From Novosphingobium arvoryzae (lineage in GTDB: Bacteria; Pseudomonadota; Alphaproteobacteria; Sphingomonadales; Sphingomonadaceae), in the NCBI RefSeq assembly GCF_014652615.1, contig NZ_BMZD01000003.1:372001-436000 (forward strand): a DNA stretch of 64,000 nt, in the 5' to 3' direction. The translations under genes were made by a program, and so were the position numbers. Shown here piece after piece: positions 26,988-37,559 of this stretch. Numbering within the stretch: position 1 is the first letter of the stretch; the number at the start of each line of letters is the position of its first letter. The notes under the pieces are model-generated. The model was not told the DNA's origin, did no database searches, and saw only the letters and a list, made by a program, of their open reading frames with translations.

Positions 26988-28139
26988 ATGCGCGTAGTGC
27001 CGCAACCGAAAGTGCCGATGATCCACGCTCTCGCCCTGCCCCTGGAAGCCCGCCCGCGCGATTTCACCGCGCGGCTGGGCCGGACGCGGGCGCGCACGCT
27101 GGGAATGCGGATGCGGCGCCGGCACCTCGGGCGGCGGGCGCTGGTCCTGCTGGTGGCGGTCGCGGTTCCCGCACTGGCCGCGCCGGATCAATGGGTTCGA
27201 TTCGACATCGGCAACGCGGGGCACAGCACCGTCACCGTCGAACCGATGCCGTTCGAGAAATCGGGCGAGAGCTTTCCCGGCTCTGCGTTCTACTATCTGG
27301 CGGCGGAAGACCCGCTGCCGATGCTGGGCGATGGCATCACATCGGATGCCGGCGGCGCGGTTGGCGCGGGCGCGGTGGCCCGCGCAATGCGGATCGACAA
27401 TTCCGGCGTGGACCGGACCCGCGCACTCGAATGCCTGACCGCGGCAATCTATTACGAAGCCGCCAGCGAATCCGATCAGGGCCAGCGCGCGGTGGCGCAA
27501 GTCGTGCTGAACCGCGTGGCCCACCCCAGCTATCCCAACACCGTCTGCGGCGTGGTCTATCAGGGATCGGAACGCGTCACAGGCTGCCAGTTCAGCTTCA
27601 CGTGCGATGGCGCGCTGGCGCGGCGGCCCAGCCGGATGTTCTGGCTGCGCGCGATGGACACTGCCCGCGCTGCGCTGTCCGGCTATGTCGAGCGCAGCGT
27701 GGGCCTCGCCACGCACTATCATACCATTGCGGTCCATACCTATTGGGCGCCGTCGCTGTTCCACATCACCACGATCGGGGCGCACCGGTTCTATCGCTTC
27801 AACGGTGCGGCGGGTCAGCCGGCAGCCTTCCGCTTTGCCTATGCCGGGGGTGAGCCGCTGCCCGCCCCCCATCCGCGCAGCATGGCGGCCAGCCAGCAAT
27901 CCGATCCGGCACTCGATCCGCTGGCCGTGCAAAAGGCCTTCGAAGCGGGGCTGAAGTCTGCGCAAGGCGGCGCGGCGCTGTCCGGCAGCGCGGTGCAGGC
28001 CCCGGCTCCGACGTATTCTGCCGAAATCCAGGGGCGCGGCGGCGATGCGATCTATCGCGGCGAAAAGCTGCCCGACAATACCCAGGTTCGCCCGGAATAT
28101 CAGCATTCCGGTCGCTGGATCAGCCAGCCGGGAACCTGA
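26988..28139 (+). CDS. Cell-wall hydrolase, SleB/Hydrolase_2 family
   Basis: 383 aa. An Arg-rich N-terminus (RRRHLGRRALVLLVAVAVPALA) acts as signal anchor. The catalytic domain lies at about residues 145-285: ALECLTAAIYYEAASESDQG has the family Glu, followed by GQRAVAQVVLNRVAHPSYPNTVCGVVYQG and GCQFSFTCDG. The C-terminal ~100 residues are low-complexity. The likely role is peptidoglycan (muramidase-like or amidase-like) remodelling in the periplasm. Start is 26988 or the later ATG at 27018. It stands alone, diverging from the btu operon leader. Confidence 0.88.
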   Translation: MRVVPQPKVPMIHALALPLEARPRDFTARLGRTRARTLGMRMRRRHLGRRALVLLVAVAVPALAAPDQWVRFDIGNAGHSTVTVEPMPFEKSGESFPGSAFYYLAAEDPLPMLGDGITSDAGGAVGAGAVARAMRIDNSGVDRTRALECLTAAIYYEAASESDQGQRAVAQVVLNRVAHPSYPNTVCGVVYQGSERVTGCQFSFTCDGALARRPSRMFWLRAMDTARAALSGYVERSVGLATHYHTIAVHTYWAPSLFHITTIGAHRFYRFNGAAGQPAAFRFAYAGGEPLPAPHPRSMAASQQSDPALDPLAVQKAFEAGLKSAQGGAALSGSAVQAPAPTYSAEIQGRGGDAIYRGEKLPDNTQVRPEYQHSGRWISQPGT

Positions 28140-28252
28140 CCGGCGCGCCTTCGGCAACAGGTTAAGGCACGGAAACCATGTTGTTACACGCATACCTTAC
28201 CGTGATCGCTCTAGGGAAATGGCCCAGATAACAATCACACCGGGCTTCACTC

Positions 28253-28573
28253 ATGACGATACGCTTTGCGTCTGCCAATCCTGCCGCCGGCGCCTTCGTC
28301 ACTTCGGCGCATGGTACCGCACTCATCAAGCGGGCAGCCAACGACAATGCCCGGGTCCGCTCGCATGGCCAGCATGACGATCTGCTGCGCGATGCGCTGA
28401 AGCACTTTGCGCGGCATGGGCTGCGCGCGGCCGAAGTGGCTCGCCAGAACGCGGAGCAGGCATTCTTTGCGGCGGACCGGGCGACCTATCATCACTGGCT
28501 GGAGATCTGCCGGACGCTGGATCGGCGCATGGCACTCGCCTGCCACGCCCGGATCGAGGCGCGCGGCAACTGA
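28253..28573 (+). CDS. Conserved small soluble protein, unknown function
   Basis: 106 aa, no signal peptide or membrane segment. An Ala-rich N-terminus precedes a mostly helical body (DDLLRDALKHFARHGLRAAEVARQNAEQAFFAADR, TYHHWLEICRTLDRRMA; quoted in parts). Base composition and codon use match neighbouring real genes. I recognise no domain; similar short Ala/His/Arg-rich proteins are common in sphingomonads. ATG 28253 has no strong ribosome binding site. Confidence 0.65.
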   Translation: MTIRFASANPAAGAFVTSAHGTALIKRAANDNARVRSHGQHDDLLRDALKHFARHGLRAAEVARQNAEQAFFAADRATYHHWLEICRTLDRRMALACHARIEARGN

Positions 28574-28699
28574 ATTCACCGCATAGCGGCCACGGCAACC
28601 GGCCGAAACGCGGTAATTGCCGCATTAACCATTCAGTGACCTGCTGCCGCTAAAGCAGTCCAGTCGAGAACGGAGCGCGCTATCAAACGTTGGCGAACC

Positions 28700-30628
28700 A
28701 TGTTGCGAGTGCTGCTGCGCACCAACGCACTGGACGACCGGGTCAGGAAGACCCTGGTCGATACGCTCTATACGCAGCCCACCAATCTCGCGATCGGGGC
28801 TATCACCGGGGTGCTGTGCAGCCTGGTTGCCGCCAGTTACGCGCCGGACCGGATCTTCCTGGAACTCGCGCTGCTGCTGACGGCGATCGCGGCCGCGCGC
28901 ATCGTCATGGCCGTGATGCTGCCGCGCCTGCGCAACCGCGATGCGCGGCGGATGGAACTGCTCTACGAATTCGGGGCGTTCACTTACTCGGCGGTGCTCG
29001 GCGTGTTTGCTGCCATGACCGTCTGGTATCAATTGCCGGCGACCGCGCAGTTGCTGATGGTGGCCTATGCCATCGGCTATGGCACCGGCATCGCCGCGCG
29101 CAACGCGGGGCGGCCGTCGATTTCGATCGGGCAGATGATCCTGATCTTCACCCCCATCAACGTCGCGCTCTGGAACGGCGAGGATCTGGCGCACCGGGCG
29201 CTGGCGGTGGCCATCGTGCTGCTGTGGATCGGGATGATCTCGATCACGATGACAGTCTTCCACACCTTGCGCGATTCCGTCGCGGCGGCTGAAACCAGCG
29301 CGCGGCTGGCGGAAAAGATGCAGCACCTTGCCCGCACCGACGTGGTGACCGGGCTGCACAACCGCGCCGGTCTCAATCACTACCTGGTCGAATACATGTC
29401 CCGCCGCCGCGCCATGCCCAATCTGGCGCTGTTCTGGCTGGACCTCGACAAGTTCAAGGACATCAACGACGCGCTGGGCCACCAGGTGGGCGACCGGGTG
29501 CTGTCCGAAGTCGCCCAGCGGCTGCGCGCGCAGGCCAAACAGGAAGCCGTGATCGGCCGCTTCGGCGGGGACGAGTTCATCCTCGCCTGCGACGTGCGGG
29601 ACCGGCGCGAGGCCGAGACGATCGCGCTGGCGGTGCTGGCCGATGTGACCCGCCCGATCCGGATCGACGATGACCGCCTGGAAATCGCCTGCTCGATGGG
29701 GATCGCGCTGCAACCCGATGATGGCGAAGACCTGGAAACCCTGTTCCAGGGCGCTGACCTTGCGCTCTACCACGCCAAGGTCAACGGGCGGAACCAGATT
29801 AGCTTCTATGATCCGTCGATGTCGCGCAACCTGGTCCGCCGCCGCGAGATCGAGGCCGAGTTGCGCCTGGCCCTGCAACGCGACGAGCTGTCGATCTTCT
29901 TCCAGCCCATCGTCGATCTCTCGACCGGCCGGATCCGCGCGTTCGAGGCGCTGGTGCGCTGGTTCCATCCGGTCAAGGGCGAACTACGCCCCGACGAGTT
30001 CATCCCAGTGGCCGAGGAAACCGGCGCGATCATCACGCTGGGCAACTGGATCACCGCGCAGGCCGCCCGCGCCGCCGCGCAGTGGCCCGATGACGTCACC
30101 GTGGCGGTCAACCTCTCCCCGCTCCAGATCAAGGCCCCCGGCGCGGCGATGGGTATCCTCAACGCCCTGCGCGAGGCACGCCTGCCCGCGCACCGGCTGG
30201 AACTGGAAATCACCGAAACGGTCCTGCTGGACCACTCCAAGCAGACCGAGGACTTCATGGCCGAACTGTCCGCCGCGGGCGTGCGCTTTGCACTGGACGA
30301 TTTCGGCACCGGCTATTCCTCGCTCGGCTATCTCAACAAGTATCCGTTCGGGAAGATCAAGGTCGACCGCAGCTTCGTGTCCGGCGTCAACGCGGGCAAG
30401 AAGAGCGACGCGATCATCCGCGCCGTATCGGGCATGGCGTCCACGCTGGACATGCAGATCGTGGCCGAAGGGCTGGAGACGATCGAGCAGGTCCAGGCCG
30501 TCCAGGCCGCCGGCTGTACGCTGGGCCAGGGCTATTACTTCAGTCGCGCCGTTCCCGACTATCTGGCGGGCATGTTGCTGGCGCGCGAGCGCGAGCGGCT
30601 GGATGGACCGAAGCGCGCGATCGCCTGA
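28700..30628 (+). CDS. Membrane-bound diguanylate cyclase/phosphodiesterase (GGDEF-EAL)
   Basis: 642 aa. The N-terminal ~190 residues hold about five or six membrane helices (AIGAITGVLCSLVAA, LALLLTAIAAARIVMAVML, VAIVLLWIGMISITMTVF). The GGDEF domain has an intact RFGGDEF (GGDEF at 289-293), so cyclase activity is possible. The EAL domain has FEALVRW (EAL 416-418), NLSPLQIK, ELEITETVL, DDFGTGYSSL, KVDRSFV and VAEGLET, the full catalytic set for c-di-GMP hydrolysis. Either activity may dominate. It probably sets local c-di-GMP in response to a membrane signal. A terminator follows 29 bp after the stop codon. Confidence 0.95.
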   Translation: MLRVLLRTNALDDRVRKTLVDTLYTQPTNLAIGAITGVLCSLVAASYAPDRIFLELALLLTAIAAARIVMAVMLPRLRNRDARRMELLYEFGAFTYSAVLGVFAAMTVWYQLPATAQLLMVAYAIGYGTGIAARNAGRPSISIGQMILIFTPINVALWNGEDLAHRALAVAIVLLWIGMISITMTVFHTLRDSVAAAETSARLAEKMQHLARTDVVTGLHNRAGLNHYLVEYMSRRRAMPNLALFWLDLDKFKDINDALGHQVGDRVLSEVAQRLRAQAKQEAVIGRFGGDEFILACDVRDRREAETIALAVLADVTRPIRIDDDRLEIACSMGIALQPDDGEDLETLFQGADLALYHAKVNGRNQISFYDPSMSRNLVRRREIEAELRLALQRDELSIFFQPIVDLSTGRIRAFEALVRWFHPVKGELRPDEFIPVAEETGAIITLGNWITAQAARAAAQWPDDVTVAVNLSPLQIKAPGAAMGILNALREARLPAHRLELEITETVLLDHSKQTEDFMAELSAAGVRFALDDFGTGYSSLGYLNKYPFGKIKVDRSFVSGVNAGKKSDAIIRAVSGMASTLDMQIVAEGLETIEQVQAVQAAGCTLGQGYYFSRAVPDYLAGMLLARERERLDGPKRAIA

Positions 30629-30656
30629 TTGCGCATCTCCCGATTTGCTTTACGTT

Positions 30657-30682
30657 ACGGCAGGGCGCGTCCCTGCCGTTTT
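30657..30682 (+). terminator. Rho-independent terminator after the GGDEF-EAL gene
   Basis: Stem ACGGCAGGG / CCCTGCCGT (30657-30665 and 30671-30679) with loop CGCGT, followed by TTTT (30679-30682). Confidence 0.85.
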
Positions 30683-30726
30683 CGTCTGGGCGGCAAGCAC
30701 CGTCAAATCCCGTAAATGCAATTGCG

Positions 30727-30747
30727 AACTATTATCACAAAATAGTT
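30727..30747. promoter_or_regulatory. AT-rich dyad upstream of mdh
   Basis: AACTATT-ATCACAA-AATAGTT has perfect 7-bp arms with a 7-bp spacer in an AT-rich stretch about 150 bp before the mdh start. It is a plausible regulator site or promoter element for the TCA-cycle block. The binding protein is unknown. Confidence 0.4.
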
Positions 30748-30804
30748 GGACAACCAGCCGTTTACCGGGTTGCATTCGTATCCGCGCGGGCTTAGGGCGG
30801 CTAG

Positions 30805-31872
<1,068 letters not shown>

Positions 31873-31881
31873 TCCACGCCC

Positions 31882-32463
31882 GTGGCAATCTTCACCCTGC
31901 TTGCTGCCTCGGCAGCCGCGGCAGCGCCCCTCCCCTCCGCGGGGGACCGGGCGCTGTTCGCGGGTTTCAAGCAGGTGTGCAGCCAGGTGCGTGACCTGGG
32001 CAAGATGGAGCGGGCCGCCCGCAAGGGCAAATGGCAGGCGGTTGGCGCAGACGCTCATCCCCTGCTGGCCCAGCTGGTCCGCACCGGGCGCGAAGCCGCG
32101 CTCAAGGATGAGCCGGAAGCCACCATCAGCGGGGCGCAGTTCACCCGGCAGCTGGGTGGCCGCACGCTGTGGCTGGTGACATCGCGCTATCAGGACAAGG
32201 AAGGGTACTGGGGTAACGGCTGCCGGATCTATGATTTCGACGCCGCCGCGCCCCTTGCTCTCGAACAGCTGATAACCCTGATGGGCAAGCCGAACACCGG
32301 TTCGGCTCCCCTGCCCGACGGCAACATCAAGCACTTGTGGGAACCCGGCTGGAAGTCGGGTCACAGTGTCGAAGTGGTCTATGTTTCCGGGACCGATCCG
32401 GTCTCGCAAAAATTTGGTCTGAAAGGCCAGGTACTTATGGCGCAAGCCATCGGAGGATTTTGA
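31882..32463 (+). CDS. Secreted protein of unknown function inside the TCA-cycle block
   Basis: 193 aa from a GTG start 9 bp after mdh. A short signal peptide ([14 protein letters not shown]) precedes a soluble domain with [49 protein letters not shown] and [19 protein letters not shown] (quoted in parts). Two cysteines could form a disulfide. No known enzyme motif. It is followed 2 bp later by sucD, so it is co-transcribed with TCA-cycle genes although its product should be periplasmic. Confidence 0.78.
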   Translation: MAIFTLLAASAAAAAPLPSAGDRALFAGFKQVCSQVRDLGKMERAARKGKWQAVGADAHPLLAQLVRTGREAALKDEPEATISGAQFTRQLGGRTLWLVTSRYQDKEGYWGNGCRIYDFDAAAPLALEQLITLMGKPNTGSAPLPDGNIKHLWEPGWKSGHSVEVVYVSGTDPVSQKFGLKGQVLMAQAIGGF

Positions 32464-32465
32464 AC

Positions 32466-33356
32466 ATGTCGATTCTCGTCAACAAGCATACCAAGGTCAT
32501 CACCCAGGGGATGACCGGCAAGACCGGTGAATTCCACACCCAGGCCGCGCTCGATTACGGCACGCAGATGGTCGCAGGCGTTACCCCCGGCAAGGGCGGC
32601 ATCACCCACATCGGCCTGCCCCAGTTCGACACCGTGGCCGAAGCCAAGGCCGCGACCGGCGCGACCGCTTCGTGCATCTACGTTCCGCCTCCGGGTGCGG
32701 CTGACGCCATCCTCGAAGCGATCGACGCCGAGATGGAACTGATCGTCTGCATCACCGAAGGCATCCCGGTGCTCGACATGGTCCGCGTGAAGCGCGCCCT
32801 GCAGGGCAGCAAGAGCCGCCTGATCGGCCCGAACTGCCCCGGCGTGCTGACCCCCAACGAATGCAAGATCGGCATCATGCCCGGCTCGATCTTCAAGAAG
32901 GGCTCGGTCGGCGTCGTCTCGCGCTCGGGCACGCTGACCTATGAAGCGGTGTTCCAGACCACCAACATCGGCCTGGGCCAGACCACCGCGGTGGGCATCG
33001 GCGGCGACCCGGTGAACGGCACCAACTTCATCGACGTGCTGGAACTGTTCCTGGCCGACGACGAAACCAAGTCGATCATCATGATCGGTGAAATCGGCGG
33101 CAGCGCGGAAGAAGAAGCCGCGCAGTTCCTGAAGGACGAAGCCAAGCGCGGCCGCAAGAAGCCGATGGTTGGCTTCATCGCCGGCCGCACGGCGCCTCCG
33201 GGCCGCCGCATGGGCCACGCCGGCGCGATCGTGTCGGGCGGCCAGGGCGGCGCGGAAGACAAGATCGCCGCGATGGAAGAAGCTGGCATCCGCGTCAGCC
33301 CCTCGCCGTCGCTGCTGGGTGAAACGCTGGCCGGGCTGCTCAAGGATCTCGCCTGA
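32466..33356 (+). CDS. sucD: Succinyl-CoA synthetase alpha subunit
   Basis: 296 aa subunit that binds CoA and carries the phosphohistidine; makes succinate and ATP/GTP from succinyl-CoA with SucC. The N-terminal CoA domain has [20 protein letters not shown] and [10 protein letters not shown], followed by [21 protein letters not shown] and [20 protein letters not shown] with the active-site His. The start [10 protein letters not shown] at 32466 is 2 bp after the preceding stop. The beta subunit gene sucC, usually the immediate partner, is not in this window. Confidence 0.96.
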   Translation: MSILVNKHTKVITQGMTGKTGEFHTQAALDYGTQMVAGVTPGKGGITHIGLPQFDTVAEAKAATGATASCIYVPPPGAADAILEAIDAEMELIVCITEGIPVLDMVRVKRALQGSKSRLIGPNCPGVLTPNECKIGIMPGSIFKKGSVGVVSRSGTLTYEAVFQTTNIGLGQTTAVGIGGDPVNGTNFIDVLELFLADDETKSIIMIGEIGGSAEEEAAQFLKDEAKRGRKKPMVGFIAGRTAPPGRRMGHAGAIVSGGQGGAEDKIAAMEEAGIRVSPSPSLLGETLAGLLKDLA

Positions 33357-33393
33357 GCCAGCGCCTAAGCAGCGGTTAAGCTGGTAACGGGTA

Positions 33394-33420
33394 TGGCCGC
33401 ACTCCCTGCGGGTGCGGCCA
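33394..33420 (+). promoter_or_regulatory. Intercistronic hairpin between sucD and sucA
   Basis: TGGCCGCAC / GTGCGGCCA (33394-33402 and 33412-33420) form a perfect 9-bp stem with a 9-base loop and no T-run. It lies 38 bp after sucD and 64 bp before sucA. It may act as an mRNA stabiliser or partial attenuator. Confidence 0.5.
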
Positions 33421-33483
33421 CCCCCAGAAATTGAAGTGCATGTAACGGGTGACCGTGCGGTCACCGCCAAAGGGTCTGTTCCG

Positions 33484-36306
33484 ATGGGCAACGAAAGCCA
33501 CGATTTCCTCCCCGACGATCCGCAACCCGGCCCCAGCTGGGGACGGTCGAACTGGCCCGCCGTGGGCGGCGCGTTCGAAGACGACCTGACCCAGGCGATG
33601 GACCCCACCGCCATGCAGGCCCGGATCAAGGCAGCGACCAAGGGTGGCCCTGCCCCCGATGGCCGCGCGATCGAGGAAGCCGCGGCGGATTCGATCCGCG
33701 CCATGATGCTGATCCGCACCTTCCGGGTGCGCGGGCACCTGGCTGCCGACCTCGACCCGCTGGGGCTGGCCCGGCAGAACCTGCCGGCAGACCTCTCGCC
33801 CGAATACCACGGCTTCGTCGGCGCGGCGCTGGACCGCAAGGTCTATCTGGGCGGCACGCTCGGCCTGCAGTGGGCGACCGTGCGCGAACTGGTCGACATC
33901 CTGCGCGCCAATTACTGCGGCAAGGTCGGCCTGGAATACATGCACATTTCGGACGTGGAGGAACGCCGGTTCCTGCAGGACCGGATCGAAGGCGGCGACA
34001 AGCACATCGACTTCACGCCCGAAGGCAAGAAGGCCATTCTGGCCGCCGTCATCCGGGGGGAGCAGTACGAAAAGTTCCTCGGCCGCAAGTATGTCGGCAC
34101 CAAGCGGTTTGGCCTCGACGGTGGGGAATCGATGATCCCCGCACTGGAAGCGGTCATCAAGTACGGCGGCCAGCTCGGCGTGCGCGAGATCGTCTATGGC
34201 ATGGCCCACCGTGGCCGCCTCAACGTGCTCGCCAACGTGATGGCCAAGCCCTATCGCGTGATCTTCCACGAATTTTCCGGCGGCACGGCCAACCCGGAAG
34301 ACGTCGGCGGTTCGGGCGACGTGAAGTATCACCTCGGCACCTCGGCAGACCGCGAATTCGACGGCATCAAGGTGCACATGAGCCTGGTACCCAACCCGTC
34401 GCACCTGGAAACGGTCGATCCGGTCGTGCTGGGCAAGGTCCGCGCCAACCAGGCGTTCCGCGACGATCTGGGTGAAGGCAAGCACAAGCAGGTGCTGCCG
34501 GTGCTGATCCACGGCGACGCGGCCTTCGCCGGCCAGGGCATCGTCTGGGAATGCTTCGGCTTCTCCGGCGTGAAGGGCTACAACACCGGCGGCTGCATCC
34601 ACTTCATCATCAACAATCAGATCGGCTTCACCACCAGCCCGCAGTTCTCGCGCGGGTCGCCCTACCCGTCCGACGTGGCAAAGGGCGTGCAGGCACCGAT
34701 CATCCACGTCAACGGCGATGATCCGGAAGCGGTGACGTTCGCGTGCAAGCTGGCGATCGACTATCGCCAGACCTTCGGTCGCGACATCGTGGTCGACATG
34801 TGGTGCTATCGCCGCTTCGGCCATAACGAGGGCGACGAGCCGGGCTTCACCCAGCCCCTGATGTACGCCAAGATCCGCCAGCACCCCGGCGTCAGCAAGA
34901 TCTATTCGGAGCGCCTGATCCGCGAAGGCGTGATCGACAAGGATCATGCCGGTGAAGTGGAAAGCCACTTCGTCGCCACGCTGGAGCAGGAATTCGAAGC
35001 GGCCAAGAGCTACAAGGCCAACCAGGCCGACTGGTTCGCCGGTCGCTGGACCGGGCTGCACGCTCCGGCCGACCCGGAAACCGCGCGCCGCAACGTGCCG
35101 ACCGGGATCGAGACCAAGCTGTTCGAAAGCCTGGGCCGCACCCTGACCACCATCCCCGAGGGGCTGACCGTTCACAAGACGCTGGCCCGCGTGCTGGATG
35201 CCAAGCGCGAAATGTTCGCCACCGGCAAGGGCTTTGACTGGGCAACCGGCGAAGCGCTGGCCTATGGCAGCCTGTGCACCGAAGGGTTCAACGTGCGCCT
35301 GTCGGGCCAGGACTCGGGCCGCGGCACGTTCAGCCAGCGCCACGCGGTGTGGGTCGACCAGACCGACGAGCACAAGTACATCCCGCTCTCGACCGTGCCG
35401 CACGGCAAGTTCGAAGTGCATGACAGCCCGCTGTCGGAATACGGCGTGCTGGGCTTCGAATACGGCTATGCCAGCGCCGATCCCAAGACGCTGGTGCTGT
35501 GGGAAGCGCAGTTCGGCGATTTCGCCAACGGCGCGCAGATCATGATCGACCAGTACGTCGCCGCATCCGAAGCCAAGTGGCTGCGCGCCAACGGCCTCGT
35601 CATGCTGCTGCCGCACGGGTTCGAAGGCCAGGGTCCGGAACACTCGTCGGCGCGTCTGGAACGTTTCCTGCAGCTCTGCGCACAGGACAACATCCAGGTC
35701 TGCAACATCACCACCCCGGCCAACTACTTCCACGTGCTGCGCCGGCAGATGCACCGTCCGTTCCGCAAGCCCTTGATCATCATGACGCCCAAGTCGCTGC
35801 TGCGCCATCCGCTGGCCAAGAGCGAGGCGGGTGAGTTCATCGGCGATGCGCACTTCATGCGCATCCTGTCGGACACCAACGGCGCGGCCGATGCCAAGAC
35901 CAAGCGCGTCGTGCTGTGTTCGGGCAAAGTTGCCTATGACTTGATGGAAGCCCGCAACGCCGCCGAGATCGACGACACGCAGATCATCCGCCTGGAACAG
36001 CTCTATCCGTTCCCCGGCGAACCGCTGGCCCTGCGCCTGTCGCGCATGCCCAACCTGGAAGAAGTGGTGTGGTGCCAGGAGGAGCCGAAGAACAACGGCG
36101 CCTGGTTCTTCGTCGAACCCTTCATCGAGGAAGCGCTTGCCGCCGCCAAGAGCAAGGTCGGCCGTGCCCGCTATGCCGGCCGTGTCGCCAGCGCCTCGCC
36201 CGCCACGGGCCTGGCCAAGCGCCATGAGAGCGAACAGGGCGCGCTGATCAGCCATGCACTGGGCCTGTCGGTCCGTTCCGAAATCCGTCGCCGCAAGAAG
36301 GCCTGA
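33484..36306 (+). CDS. sucA: 2-oxoglutarate dehydrogenase E1 component
   Basis: 940 aa thiamine-diphosphate enzyme that decarboxylates 2-oxoglutarate and passes succinyl to the E2 lipoate. Recognisable blocks are [61 protein letters not shown], the ThDP-binding [39 protein letters not shown] and [21 protein letters not shown] (in parts). I prefer ATG 33484 (MGNESHDFL) over GTG 33412, which runs through the hairpin. sucB follows after 11 bp. Confidence 0.96.
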   Translation: MGNESHDFLPDDPQPGPSWGRSNWPAVGGAFEDDLTQAMDPTAMQARIKAATKGGPAPDGRAIEEAAADSIRAMMLIRTFRVRGHLAADLDPLGLARQNLPADLSPEYHGFVGAALDRKVYLGGTLGLQWATVRELVDILRANYCGKVGLEYMHISDVEERRFLQDRIEGGDKHIDFTPEGKKAILAAVIRGEQYEKFLGRKYVGTKRFGLDGGESMIPALEAVIKYGGQLGVREIVYGMAHRGRLNVLANVMAKPYRVIFHEFSGGTANPEDVGGSGDVKYHLGTSADREFDGIKVHMSLVPNPSHLETVDPVVLGKVRANQAFRDDLGEGKHKQVLPVLIHGDAAFAGQGIVWECFGFSGVKGYNTGGCIHFIINNQIGFTTSPQFSRGSPYPSDVAKGVQAPIIHVNGDDPEAVTFACKLAIDYRQTFGRDIVVDMWCYRRFGHNEGDEPGFTQPLMYAKIRQHPGVSKIYSERLIREGVIDKDHAGEVESHFVATLEQEFEAAKSYKANQADWFAGRWTGLHAPADPETARRNVPTGIETKLFESLGRTLTTIPEGLTVHKTLARVLDAKREMFATGKGFDWATGEALAYGSLCTEGFNVRLSGQDSGRGTFSQRHAVWVDQTDEHKYIPLSTVPHGKFEVHDSPLSEYGVLGFEYGYASADPKTLVLWEAQFGDFANGAQIMIDQYVAASEAKWLRANGLVMLLPHGFEGQGPEHSSARLERFLQLCAQDNIQVCNITTPANYFHVLRRQMHRPFRKPLIIMTPKSLLRHPLAKSEAGEFIGDAHFMRILSDTNGAADAKTKRVVLCSGKVAYDLMEARNAAEIDDTQIIRLEQLYPFPGEPLALRLSRMPNLEEVVWCQEEPKNNGAWFFVEPFIEEALAAAKSKVGRARYAGRVASASPATGLAKRHESEQGALISHALGLSVRSEIRRRKKA

Positions 36307-36317
36307 GGAAAGTCACC

Positions 36318-37547
36318 ATGTCCACCGAAGTCAAAGTCCCGACGCTGGGCGAATCCGTTGCCGAAGCCACCATCGGCGAATGGCTGAAGAAGCCGGGCGA
36401 ACCGGTTGCGCTCGATGAGCCGATCGCCAGCCTTGAAACCGACAAGGTCGCCGTCGAAGTCGGCGCGCCGGTCGCGGGCGTGATGGGCCAGTACATCGCG
36501 CAAGTGGGTGACAACGTCGCCGTCGGCGCGGTGATCGCCACGATCGAGGCCGGCTCCGGCGCTGCCGCCGCCCCGGCTGCTGCCCCCGCTGCCGCCCCGG
36601 CCGCGGCTCCCGCAGCGGCTCCGGCCGCCGCCCCGGCTGCTGCGGCCCCGGCTGCCGGCAACGAGGCTGCGGTCCTCTCCCCCGCCGTGCGCCGCGCGGT
36701 GCTGGAACACGGGATCGACCCTGCCACGATCAAGGGCAGCGGCAAGGACGGCCGGATCACCAAGGAAGACGTGCTGGCCGCCGCCGCCGCGAAGAGCGCC
36801 GCCCCGGCCCCTGTCGCCGCCGCTCCGGCTGCCGCGACATCGGGCGACCGCGGCGAGGAACGCGTCAAGATGACGCGCCTGCGCCAGACGATCGCCCGCC
36901 GCCTGAAGGACGCGCAGGATACTGCCGCGCTGCTGACCACCTTCAACGACGTCGACATGTCGGCCGTGATGAAGGCGCGCGAAACCTTCCGCGACAGCTT
37001 TGAAAAGAAGCATGGCGTGCGCCTTGGCTTCATGTCGTTCTTCGCCAAGGCCGCCTGCCTGGCGCTGAAGGACATCCCGGCGGTCAACGCCCGCATCGAA
37101 GGCGACGAAATCGTCTATCACCCCTATGTCGATCTCTCGGTTGCGGTGTCCGCGCCCAACGGGCTGGTCGTGCCGGTTGTCCGCAACGTCGACAAGATGG
37201 GCTTTGCCGACATCGAAAAGGCCATTGCAGACCTTGGCAAGCGCGCCAAGGAAGGCACGCTGACCATGGCCGACATGCAGGGCGGCACCTTTACCATCTC
37301 CAACGGCGGCGTGTTCGGCGGCCTGATGTCGACCCCGATCATCAACCCGCCGCAGAGCGCCGTGCTGGGCCTCCACCGGATCGAGGACCGTCCGGTCGTG
37401 CGCGACGGCCAGATCGTGATCCGGCCGATGATGTACATTGCGCTGTCCTATGACCACCGCCTGATCGACGGTCGCGAAGCGGTGACCGCGCTGAAGACGA
37501 TCAAGGAAGCGATCGAAGATCCCACCCGTCTGCTGATCGACCTGTAA
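36318..37547 (+). CDS. sucB: Dihydrolipoyllysine-residue succinyltransferase (E2)
   Basis: 409 aa core of the 2-oxoglutarate dehydrogenase complex. The lipoyl domain (1-76) has the lipoylated Lys in [10 protein letters not shown]. An [11 protein letters not shown] linker follows (about residues 78-115), then a peripheral-subunit-binding domain ([26 protein letters not shown]), a second Ala/Pro linker and the catalytic domain ending [14 protein letters not shown] with catalytic His and Asp. Start ATG 36318 follows GAGGAAAG. lpdA follows after 12 bp. Confidence 0.97.
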   Translation: MSTEVKVPTLGESVAEATIGEWLKKPGEPVALDEPIASLETDKVAVEVGAPVAGVMGQYIAQVGDNVAVGAVIATIEAGSGAAAAPAAAPAAAPAAAPAAAPAAAPAAAAPAAGNEAAVLSPAVRRAVLEHGIDPATIKGSGKDGRITKEDVLAAAAAKSAAPAPVAAAPAAATSGDRGEERVKMTRLRQTIARRLKDAQDTAALLTTFNDVDMSAVMKARETFRDSFEKKHGVRLGFMSFFAKAACLALKDIPAVNARIEGDEIVYHPYVDLSVAVSAPNGLVVPVVRNVDKMGFADIEKAIADLGKRAKEGTLTMADMQGGTFTISNGGVFGGLMSTPIINPPQSAVLGLHRIEDRPVVRDGQIVIRPMMYIALSYDHRLIDGREAVTALKTIKEAIEDPTRLLIDL

Positions 37548-37559
37548 GGGACGCGAACC

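Noticed and set aside
33376..36255. 959-codon frame antisense to sucA
   Set aside because: Shadow of a fully conserved enzyme; composition is His/Asp/Arg-biased as for mirrored codons.
36555..36660. Possible tandem repeat or CRISPR-like array in sucB
   Set aside because: The repeats are the Ala/Pro-rich flexible linker between the lipoyl and binding domains of E2, not DNA repeats with spacers.
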